NCBI GenBank assembly: GCA_903854455.1 | Contig: CAINWJ010000119.1 | Coordinates: forward strand, 1-14,547 | DNA length: 14,547 nucleotides | Reading direction: 5' to 3' | Origin: Candidatus Peribacteria bacterium | Lineage (GTDB): Bacteria; Patescibacteriota; Gracilibacteria; Peribacterales; Peribacteraceae | Shown: positions 6,444 to 12,488 of the stretch, in pieces | Layout of the letters: every line of letters starts with the position of its first letter | How positions within the stretch are numbered: position 1 is the stretch's first letter | The notes under the pieces: model-generated | Seen by the model: only the letters and a program-made list of their open reading frames with translations | Database searches by the model: none | Told to the model about the DNA's origin: nothing | Made by a program: the position numbers and the translations under genes

Positions 6444-7730
6444 GTGCCTCATCCCGACCCCCACGCTCCACTGGCGTACCGGCTTCGACCGACAACGCTC
6501 GCCGAGTTCTTCGGGCAAAGTGCCGTGATCGGTGAGGGGACTGCGCTTCGGAAGCTCATCGAAGCCGATGCGCTCACATCGGTGATCTTCGCGGGGCCGC
6601 CCGGGACGGGGAAGACGACACTTGCAACGATTGTGGCGGAGACGACGAAATCGAACTTCGTTACATTGAGCGCAGTGACGAGCGGGGTTGCTGATATCAA
6701 GACAGTTTGCATAGAAGCCGCACAGCTCAAAACTGGTCTTAGGCAGCGGACAGTGCTTTTTGTCGATGAGATTCACCGTTTCAATAAATCGCAGCAGGAT
6801 GCACTGTTGCCATCGGTGGAGAGCGGCACGGTCGTTCTGATCGGTGCGACGACGGAGAATCCCTACTTCTCGGTCAATTCCGCGTTAATCTCGCGGTCAC
6901 AAGTATTTCTTCTGAAGCCGCTGAGTCAGGATGATCTGACCAAAATTCTGGCACGTGCACTGAAGCACCCGGACGGTTTTGCCGGGAAGATAACGATCGC
7001 GAAGGACGCCCTTGAGTACATCGCGATGCTTGCAAACGGCGATGCTCGATCAGCATTGAATCTCCTCGAGCTTGCCTGCGTCGTCATCGGCGCGAAGATT
7101 TCCAGGGCACAGGCGGAGAAGCTCCTCCAGGAGCGGTACAAGCGGTATGACCGCAAAGGCGAGGATCACTACGATACGATCTCCGCGTTCATCAAGAGCA
7201 TGCGTGGAAGTGACGTGGATGCGGCGATGTTGTGGCTCTTTAAGATGATCAAGTCGGGTGAAGATCCTCGTTTCCTCTTCCGTCGGATGATGATCTTCGC
7301 GAGTGAGGATGTCGGGAATGCGGATCCCAGAGCATTGCAGCTGGTCGTTTCTTCATGGCAGGCGTTTGAAATGGTTGGCTTGCCTGAGGGTGAATTCTTT
7401 TTGGCTCATGCCTGTGTTTATCTAGCACAAGCGCCGAAGAGCAATTCTGTGACCGTTGCCAAAGATACGATCAAGGCAGCGATTGATGGTGCCTCCTCGC
7501 TCGAGGTTCCTCTCCATTTACGAAATGCGCCGGTGAAGGCGATGGCTGAGAAGCATGGGTACCACAAGGGCTACCAGTATCCGCACGATGCTGCCGGCGG
7601 AGTCGTTACGGCTGATTACTTCCCGGCGGATTGGAAAGGTGCGAAAAGATTCTACGAGCCGACGGATCGGGGTTTTGAGCAGGAGGTAGCAAAACGAATG
7701 AAAACTGTACGGTCTGTGCTTGGTAATTGA
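6444..7730 (+). CDS. rarA: Replication-associated recombination protein A (RarA/MgsA AAA+ ATPase)
   Basis: RarA is a clamp-loader-like AAA+ ATPase that acts on stalled forks and at gaps. From the GTG it is 428 aa, a usual length. Seen in order: LAYRLRPTTLAEFFGQ (10-25), Walker A GPPGTGKTT (51-59), Walker B LFVDEIHRFNKSQQD (105-119), sensor 1 GATTENPYF (134-142), SALISR with the likely arginine finger (R151), MLANGDARSALN (sensor 2 region), and the RarA C-terminal domain from RYKRYDRKGEDHYDTISAFIKS through DWKGAKRFYEPTDRGFE. The frame stays open upstream to TTG 6396, but that part is nonamer repeat; GTG 6444 fits the -10 at 6432-6437. No Shine-Dalgarno. The stop TGA lies within the -35 of the next gene's promoter. 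Confidence 0.95.
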   Translation: MPHPDPHAPLAYRLRPTTLAEFFGQSAVIGEGTALRKLIEADALTSVIFAGPPGTGKTTLATIVAETTKSNFVTLSAVTSGVADIKTVCIEAAQLKTGLRQRTVLFVDEIHRFNKSQQDALLPSVESGTVVLIGATTENPYFSVNSALISRSQVFLLKPLSQDDLTKILARALKHPDGFAGKITIAKDALEYIAMLANGDARSALNLLELACVVIGAKISRAQAEKLLQERYKRYDRKGEDHYDTISAFIKSMRGSDVDAAMLWLFKMIKSGEDPRFLFRRMMIFASEDVGNADPRALQLVVSSWQAFEMVGLPEGEFFLAHACVYLAQAPKSNSVTVAKDTIKAAIDGASSLEVPLHLRNAPVKAMAEKHGYHKGYQYPHDAAGGVVTADYFPADWKGAKRFYEPTDRGFEQEVAKRMKTVRSVLGN

Positions 7731-7754
7731 TAAATTTTGTAAAAGTGATATAAT
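7727..7754 (+). promoter_or_regulatory. Strong sigma-70-type promoter for the gene at 7770
   Basis: TTGATA (7727-7732), a 16-bp spacer and TATAAT (7749-7754) preceded by TGA (extended -10). The -35 overlaps the rarA stop codon (7728-7730). The expected start near 7761 leaves a leader of about 9 nt without a Shine-Dalgarno. Confidence 0.8.
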
Positions 7755-7769
7755 ATACACAACAAACAT

Positions 7770-8354
7770 ATGAGTTCAGCCATTCGACGCATTCGGGTTT
7801 TCGCCCATGAGCACGATGACGTGCCGGCGTTTCATGCAACGTACCTGGTCTGCACGGTTCTCGCTGCCTCGCTCTTCAACCTCGGCTTCTTCTTACTGCT
7901 CATTCTCGGGCACATGTCGCTCGACTTCGTGAAGTATCGCGAAATTCATCACTTCGATTTACCGACAACATTTAAGGCGATGATTTTGGAAAGTATCGTT
8001 GATATTTCATTATTCCTCTTTTCGCTTACTGTCGGAATTTACTTGAGTCATGCGTACGTTCTGGCAGCCCTGAGCGGATTGCTGCGCTCTGAACTGACCG
8101 TTCTCCGCGCGGTTGGTACCATTATTCCGAAGATATACATTCTGGAGAATATGGCATGCATATTGTTTAATTTTCAATCGTACCTGCACTCCATCCATCC
8201 TAATCTCCGTATCCCGCTCACGAGGATCCAACACTGGTCACTCAGAGTGACGTACGTCTGTTTGTTTGCGCTCGCCATGACAATTGTATTCTTCCATGGT
8301 CGGGAAATGACATTGCTGAATATTCTTGCACGCGAACTAATTCCGGCACTTTAA
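7770..8354 (+). CDS. Hypothetical membrane protein (194 aa)
   Basis: I do not recognise a family. Three clear hydrophobic segments are visible, about residues 25-48 (YLVCTVLAASLFNLGFFLLL...), 74-97 and 158-175, plus a weaker one near 112-135. The N-terminus has a basic start (IRRIR) and an acidic/His patch (FAHEHDDVPAFH, 11-22). No catalytic motif stands out. It has its own near-consensus promoter and a very short leader, so it is probably well expressed as a single gene. Its stop is embedded in a TTAA shared with the stop of the convergent tsaE-HD gene (overlap 8351-8354). The start is fixed by ATG 7770, directly after the promoter. Expression as a protein is likely; function unknown. Confidence 0.8.
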   Translation: MSSAIRRIRVFAHEHDDVPAFHATYLVCTVLAASLFNLGFFLLLILGHMSLDFVKYREIHHFDLPTTFKAMILESIVDISLFLFSLTVGIYLSHAYVLAALSGLLRSELTVLRAVGTIIPKIYILENMACILFNFQSYLHSIHPNLRIPLTRIQHWSLRVTYVCLFALAMTIVFFHGREMTLLNILARELIPAL

Positions 8355-9361
8355 AACGGTGGTCCATCAGGGAATAGAGATTGCTCAATTGCCTTCATTG
8401 CCGACCGCCATAACCTCGCTCGATCGGATTCTTTTCCATCACCGTATCTTTTAATGAAATCATCGAACCGTTCATCAATTGTTACTGTTCTATCAATAAT
8501 TGTCCTTTTATCGGCGTATGCAAGGATCATCTGCTCGATTGTATTGAGGATAATGGAACCATCGGGCATCCAGCCCTTATGAACGCGAACAATATCTCCG
8601 ATTTCTTTAAATCCGCGTCGAGTAAGAAATTCCGAGGCAGCTTGTTCATGCTTGAGACCGTATTCCTTCTTGATTGCTTCCCAACATGCACTCTGAGCTT
8701 CCGTGGCAGCTGCTTCCACCGTGCGAGCCTTTTCATTGAAATCAACAAAGCGGAGTAAGTCGTGAATTTCGGCTGCTGCATGGAGTGCACGTGATCGAAT
8801 AATGATTCCATGAGGAATGAGTGCCGCAGCGATTTGATCACAGTTTCTCGCTACAGCCCTGGTGTGCAGTCTGACTTTCTCCGGCAGCATCACCTCATCC
8901 ATCCAGCCGGCTATTTCTTCGTCAGTCGGGATGGCAATATCACTGAATGAGCATGTGATGGTTCTGGTCGATTGCTTCTGCTCTTCGATGGCAATGGTGA
9001 TTCCGGCATCGATTTCATTCGTCGCGCGCTGCGCCCACTCGATAATCCTGATACCTGGAAAGTCGTGAGAGTGCTCCAGGATCTGATGCGCCTGGTCCGG
9101 TGAGGTGAGGCGGTAGAGATCCAGGTGACACAGAACGTCGCCGTAGCGTTGTTCCAGAGCAAAGGTAGGACTGACGATTGTCCCGGCAATTCCCAATCCT
9201 TTGGCTAAACCTTGGACAAATGTTGTCTTGCCGGCACCCAGTTCGCCGCTGATCAGGATCGTCACCGGTCGCACATAGATGGTTCTGGCGAGCGATTCGC
9301 CGATTTTTCGCATCTTGATGTCGGTTTCAGCCTGTAGAGTGCAGGAATCAATTATTGACAT
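8351..9361 (-). CDS. tsaE: TsaE ATPase fused to an HD-type phosphohydrolase domain
   Basis: Residues 1 to about 145 are TsaE, the ATPase that works with TsaB and TsaD to place t6A on position 37 of ANN-decoding tRNAs: Walker A SGELGAGKTTFVQG (38-51), VSPTF (63-67), HLDLYRL (79-85) and IIEWAQR (106-112, usually IEWPER). Residues about 155-336 look like an HD-superfamily metal-dependent phosphohydrolase: H166 in EKVRLHTRAVA, H200-D201 in HAAAEIHDLLRF, EIGDIVRVHKG (253-263) and D284 in LAYADKR, matching the H...HD...D ligand pattern. A lone TsaE is normally about 150 aa, so 336 aa in one uninterrupted frame is a genuine fusion. The substrate of the HD part is unknown. It is convergent with the gene at 7770 and divergent from the M23 gene; its start codon overlaps that gene's -35. 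Confidence 0.88.
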   Translation of the reverse strand: MSIIDSCTLQAETDIKMRKIGESLARTIYVRPVTILISGELGAGKTTFVQGLAKGLGIAGTIVSPTFALEQRYGDVLCHLDLYRLTSPDQAHQILEHSHDFPGIRIIEWAQRATNEIDAGITIAIEEQKQSTRTITCSFSDIAIPTDEEIAGWMDEVMLPEKVRLHTRAVARNCDQIAAALIPHGIIIRSRALHAAAEIHDLLRFVDFNEKARTVEAAATEAQSACWEAIKKEYGLKHEQAASEFLTRRGFKEIGDIVRVHKGWMPDGSIILNTIEQMILAYADKRTIIDRTVTIDERFDDFIKRYGDGKESDRARLWRSAMKAIEQSLFPDGPPF

Positions 9362-9383
9362 TTAATCAAATATGTAATATCAT
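9355..9383 (+). promoter_or_regulatory. Sigma-70-type promoter for the M23 peptidase gene
   Basis: TTGACA (9355-9360), 17-bp spacer, TATCAT (9378-9383). The -35 contains the complement of the divergent tsaE-HD start codon (9359-9361), so the two genes' expression signals overlap. The start would be near 9390, leaving a leader of about 44 nt without a Shine-Dalgarno. On the other strand a weak TTGTCT (9399-9394) / TACATA (9376-9371) pair, 17 bp apart, might drive tsaE-HD. Confidence 0.75.
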
Positions 9384-9433
9384 ATACGAGTACAGACAAA
9401 AACTCCCACTCATTCTATCACGAACAAACATCT

Positions 9434-10882
9434 ATGAAGCGTCTCGGATTCCGCGTTCGGGCTATCTACAGACTGAAGGCGCCTCGCGCTCTGTCTATCG
9501 CCAAGCAGCGGATCTCTTTCCTTATAGCATCGCTTTCCCTTCTGGCATTCGTTGCAGGGAACATGGTCGGACAGCATGGCTGGTACGCGTTCTGGAAGAC
9601 GGTCATGGGGAAGGAGGCGGACGATCAGCTGCCGTTCGTCGGTATGGTTGTTCCGGTTTCCCAGGTTCCGGATTACGCAGCATGGTCCTGGTACGGTGGC
9701 AGTTCAGCCGATCACACCTTCCGTCAGGTGCCCACGAATCTCTTGGTTTCACTCCCGACGTACGATCCTTCTTCTCTCCATACGTCAGGGAAGAGCAGTT
9801 CTCAAATGGATCTGGCATATTCCATCGGGTACATGGGGAGTTATGCCAGTGGTCAGGATCATAGTGGCAGCCATCCGGGTGTAGATATTCGCATGCCGGT
9901 TGGTACGCCCATTCAGGCGATCGCCAATGGCATTGTGGAGACGGTCTCTATGATTTCGACGGGGTATGGGCATCACGTCGTCATCCGGCATCCCAACGTT
10001 CCCGATCCCGATCACGCCGGTCAGACGACGACGATTTACTCCATCTACGCTCACTTGGATTCGGTTCTGGTTACCCAGGGCGAGGTCGTGCACATGGGTC
10101 AGCAGATTGCTACTTCCGGCATGACGGGACTTACGAGCGGTCCGCACCTCCACTTCCAGATCGACAAGGCGGATGCACCGTTCCATCCGTACTGGCCATT
10201 CAATACGTCAGAGATGAATGCTGCACGCCTGTCGTTCAATGCTGCCATTGATTCCGGTCTCAATCAAAGCCTGGGGGATCAGTACACAGTGAGTCCGCTG
10301 CTTCTGGTCCAGAAATTGCAGAACTATGCGATTGCCTCCACGCCGAGGGCTACCACGACAGCGTCTTCCTCACCGGCTGTGGTGAGCACTGCATCGACGC
10401 GCATGACACTTGCTGAAAGTATCGCAGCCAAGCGTGCCCTCAGACTGGCACAGGCACAATCTTCTCCGAAGACAACGAGGACGATCGTGACGACAGCGAC
10501 ATCAACTCCCGTAGCTGCGGTTTCCACCGTGCAGACCGCTCAGGTTGATTCCGTTGTTCCGGTTCCATCTGCAGGAACGAATACCGACGTCGATCATCTG
10601 CAGATCGATCACTCCGGTGTCCTGTCTAGGACATGGCAGAAGATTAGGATTTCCACACTCGATCGCAATGGGAATCTCGTCCAGTCTCCGTCCTTCACCG
10701 GCCGTCTCTACCTGATCTCCGATTTCGGTCAGGCGGAGATCCGTCCGTCTGAGCTGAGTTCTCTGGATTTCGTGAATGGTGTGGCAACCGTCAATGTGCT
10801 TTCCCGCGGAACCAAGACGATCTTCATCGGAACCCGTGGAGCGTTTACGACGACGAGTGCGCCGATGGTGTACACACGGTAG
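9434..10882 (+). CDS. Membrane-anchored M23-family peptidoglycan endopeptidase
   Basis: A 482-aa envelope protein. A basic N-terminus is followed by one hydrophobic segment (about 27-46), a signal anchor placing the rest outside the membrane. The M23 (LytM/lysostaphin-like) zinc peptidase core spans about 125-245: HPGVDIRMPVGTPI with ligands H147 and D151, GYGHHVVIRH (177-186), YAHLD with H207, and GPHLHFQ with H238 and H240. All metal and catalytic residues are present, so it should be active and cleave peptide cross-bridges of the cell wall. Next comes a Thr/Ser/Ala-rich linker (about 302-380) and a C-terminal region (about 385-482) of beta-strand-like sequence, perhaps an Ig-like domain (RTWQKIRISTLDRNGN, FTGRLYLISD, GVATVNVLSRGTKTIFI). 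Driven by the promoter at 9355-9383. A shorter overlapping frame at 9355-9864 is a shadow. Confidence 0.92.
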   Translation: MKRLGFRVRAIYRLKAPRALSIAKQRISFLIASLSLLAFVAGNMVGQHGWYAFWKTVMGKEADDQLPFVGMVVPVSQVPDYAAWSWYGGSSADHTFRQVPTNLLVSLPTYDPSSLHTSGKSSSQMDLAYSIGYMGSYASGQDHSGSHPGVDIRMPVGTPIQAIANGIVETVSMISTGYGHHVVIRHPNVPDPDHAGQTTTIYSIYAHLDSVLVTQGEVVHMGQQIATSGMTGLTSGPHLHFQIDKADAPFHPYWPFNTSEMNAARLSFNAAIDSGLNQSLGDQYTVSPLLLVQKLQNYAIASTPRATTTASSSPAVVSTASTRMTLAESIAAKRALRLAQAQSSPKTTRTIVTTATSTPVAAVSTVQTAQVDSVVPVPSAGTNTDVDHLQIDHSGVLSRTWQKIRISTLDRNGNLVQSPSFTGRLYLISDFGQAEIRPSELSSLDFVNGVATVNVLSRGTKTIFIGTRGAFTTTSAPMVYTR

Positions 10883-10883
10883 A

Positions 10884-11016
10884 AATGACTAATTCCCAAT
10901 GATCAATGACCAAATAATGACCAATACTTCAATGACCAACGTTGTTTAAGGCAAGGTTATTGGGCATTGGTGATTTGGATTTATTTGGGCATTGGGAATT
11001 GGTCATTGGTCATTGC
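10884..11016. repeat. Inverted arrays of AATGACC-type heptamers between convergent genes
   Basis: Left array from 10884: aatgact, aattccc, aatgatc, aatgacc and decayed units up to about 10940. The right array (about 10956-11016), read on the - strand, gives accaatg, accaatt, cccaatg, cccaaat, aaatcca, aatcacc, aatgccc, aataacc. The two can fold into a long hairpin with a loop near 10941-10954, a plausible two-way terminator for the M23 gene (+) and the transferase gene (-). The right array codes for the last residues of the transferase. Confidence 0.75.
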
Positions 11017-12021
11017 CCTTTTCGATGTTCTTCTGTACAGCAACAACATCAATAAGATCAGCACAATACCCAGCCCCGCTTTCCCTCCAGTCGAAAGGAA
11101 CAGCGCCGCGATGCCGAAGGCGGTTCCCGCACTGATCATGAGGAGGATGACCTGCCTCTCACTCCAGCCACGATCGAGCAGGAGATGGTGGAGGTGATCT
11201 CTTCCGCCCTGAAACGGTGATCTTCCCTGACTGATCCTGCGAATGATCACGAAGATCGCGTCCAGGAGAGGAATGCCGAGAGCCAGGAACACCGTAGCGA
11301 TTTTGCCGCCGCTGAAGATGCCGAGTAACCCGAGCATCAGACCGAAGAACATGGATCCGGAGTCGCCGATCAGCATCTTTCCCGGAGGGAAATCGAAGAG
11401 CACGCCGGCTGCTGCGATGGCGGCAAGCGAGAAGGCAATCTGGGCAATTTGTGGCTCACCATTGCGGAAGAATGCCAGGCATCCCAGCATCAGAAATCCG
11501 ATGGTCGAGAGTGAACTCACTTGTCCGGTGATGCCATCCAGCCAGTTGAGCGCGTTGATGGTGAACAGCAGCCAGACGAGAGTAAATATTCCACTGAGAA
11601 CCGGGATCGGACCGAGGGTATGGATGGTCACGACGATCGAGTCGAGCTTGAGGATGCCACCGAGCGGATTCGTGATGGTGTAGATCCGCGATCCGGTGAG
11701 AAACACGATCAGGGCACATGCTGCCTGGGTCAGTAGTCGTACCCAGGAGGGGAGGGGAGTGCGGTCATCGATGAAGCTGACGATGCCGAGCAGGATCACA
11801 GCGGCGATGAGCCCCGATTCCTTGAGTTCAATCGTCGTTGATATCAGAAAAACGCTTAAAAAAGCGATGATCGCGATGATGCCGACAGGGTAGGGGAGTC
11901 GAGCGCGCTTGAGTCCGTATCGTTCCGGGAAATCCAGCAGTCCGATCTTCGGAAAGAGGATCATGGCTCCTCCATAGAGGATCACCGTGCCGAGGAATGT
12001 GATGGCAACCTGCAGAACCAT
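10981..12021 (-). CDS. WecA/TagO-like undecaprenyl-phosphate glycosyl-1-phosphate transferase
   Basis: A polytopic membrane enzyme that transfers a sugar-1-phosphate (GlcNAc-1-P in WecA/TagO) from a UDP-sugar to undecaprenyl phosphate, the first step of lipid-linked surface glycan assembly. From ATG 12021 it is 346 aa with about 10-11 hydrophobic segments. Family motifs: FIDDR (83-87, the Asp-rich Mg site), NALNWLDGITG (156-166, usually NaxNxiDGlDG), GDSGSMFFG (219-227) and RDHLHHLLLDRG (274-285), the HxHH motif that favours WecA/TagO over MraY. The frame extends to 12081, but 12021 is chosen because TACAAT lies 7 bases before it and the enzyme's first helix begins there. The C-terminal AMTNDQFPMPK is encoded by the heptamer repeat. 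It likely cooperates with the flippase at 4799-6295. The exact sugar cannot be read from sequence. Confidence 0.9.
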   Translation of the reverse strand: MVLQVAITFLGTVILYGGAMILFPKIGLLDFPERYGLKRARLPYPVGIIAIIAFLSVFLISTTIELKESGLIAAVILLGIVSFIDDRTPLPSWVRLLTQAACALIVFLTGSRIYTITNPLGGILKLDSIVVTIHTLGPIPVLSGIFTLVWLLFTINALNWLDGITGQVSSLSTIGFLMLGCLAFFRNGEPQIAQIAFSLAAIAAAGVLFDFPPGKMLIGDSGSMFFGLMLGLLGIFSGGKIATVFLALGIPLLDAIFVIIRRISQGRSPFQGGRDHLHHLLLDRGWSERQVILLMISAGTAFGIAALFLSTGGKAGLGIVLILLMLLLYRRTSKRAMTNDQFPMPK

Positions 12022-12028
12022 TGCTACG

Positions 12029-12057
12029 ATTGTACCGATGCCACCCCGAACTGTCTG
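12029..12057 (-). promoter_or_regulatory. Leaderless promoter for the WecA/TagO-like gene
   Basis: Read on the - strand: CAGACA (12057-12052), 17-bp spacer, TACAAT (12034-12029), then 7 bases to the ATG at 12021. Transcription would start at the start codon. It overlaps the beginning of the ORF on the other strand. Confidence 0.45.
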
Positions 12058-12400
12058 CGGCTTACTCGCACCCCGATGCATCGGCTCGGCTAGGAAGCAC
12101 TGGAATGCACTTTTCGCAGAGCAGGGGACTCAAGCTTTCTTCGACTGGTACAAGGCTTCTACGATTCAAGATTTGGAGCTTAGGCTTGCGGAAATGTTCC
12201 ATCTGGATCGCCGTGGATATATCATTGCTCCGGCGTTACAGAAAATGATTCTTCCGCTTCTGGATCAAATCGATTCCAGTGCGGCGGAGAAGGGGAGTGT
12301 GGATACGGTGGTGAATAAAGGCGGAGTGTTGGTGGGGTACTGGATGGGGGATTGGAAGAATCGAGAAGTTTCCATCCGAATCATTCGGTTATGGTTTTGA
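12038..12400 (+). CDS. Hypothetical protein (about 120 aa)
   Basis: I do not recognise this protein. From about residue 29 it reads as a plausible soluble, helix-rich protein: HWNALFAEQGTQAFFDWYKA, then IQDLELRLAEMFHLDRRGYI and LQKMILPLLDQID, ending in GGVLVGYWMGDWKNREVSIR. No transmembrane segment or known motif is seen. The start is uncertain: the first 28 residues from ATG 12038 (MPPRTVCGLLAPRC...) are unlike the rest and lie over the transferase promoter, so the true start may be a non-ATG codon further in or the gene may be a 5'-truncated remnant. It diverges from the transferase with only 16 bases between the two proposed starts. CCGAAT-C-ATTCGG, a 13-bp dyad, lies at 12376-12388 inside its 3' end. 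Confidence 0.5.
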   Translation: MPPRTVCGLLAPRCIGSARKHWNALFAEQGTQAFFDWYKASTIQDLELRLAEMFHLDRRGYIIAPALQKMILPLLDQIDSSAAEKGSVDTVVNKGGVLVGYWMGDWKNREVSIRIIRLWF

Positions 12401-12421
12401 TGTATGAGGCTCATCCATCGA

Positions 12422-12445
12422 AATTTTCAATTTTCAATTTTCAAT
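12422..12445. repeat. Heptamer tandem repeat AATTTTC x3
   Basis: Three exact copies of AATTTTC (12422-12442) plus the start of a fourth, AAT. TTTTCAATT reappears at 12469-12477 on the far side of the palindromic repeat, suggesting the palindrome landed inside a longer heptamer array. Confidence 0.7.
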
Positions 12446-12468
12446 GGTTCGACTTCGCTCACCACAGG
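12446..12468. repeat. Palindromic repeat upstream of pgk, relative of the one in priA
   Basis: GGTTCGACTTCGCTCACCACAGG; its reverse complement has the form CCTGTGGTGAGCGAAGTCGAACC, a common variant of the GAGCGnAGTCGAA repeat class found in priA at 3105-3130. It lies between AATTTTC-type heptamers, 20 bases before the pgk start. Confidence 0.65.
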
Positions 12469-12482
12469 TTTTCAATTACACT
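12454..12482 (+). promoter_or_regulatory. Possible leaderless promoter of pgk
   Basis: TTCGCT (12454-12459), 17 bp, TACACT (12477-12482), then 6 bases to ATG 12489. Both boxes are imperfect; the -35 lies within the palindromic repeat. The spacing to the start codon is the same as for the transferase and rarA. Confidence 0.3.
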
Positions 12483-12488
12483 ATCGTC

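Noticed and set aside
5967..6776. 269-aa - strand ORF across the flippase/rarA junction
   Set aside because: It overlaps two well-supported genes in other frames and its sequence is low-complexity, Arg/Cys-rich shadow translation.
9355..9864. 169-aa + strand ORF overlapping the M23 gene
   Set aside because: It starts in the promoter -35 and overlaps in another frame a gene with all M23 motifs.
11243..11683. 146-aa + strand ORF inside the transferase gene
   Set aside because: Antisense shadow of a gene with clear WecA/TagO motifs.
12022..12081. Transferase start at 12081 (20 residues longer)
   Set aside because: The extra residues are not family-like and the TACAAT box favours ATG 12021.
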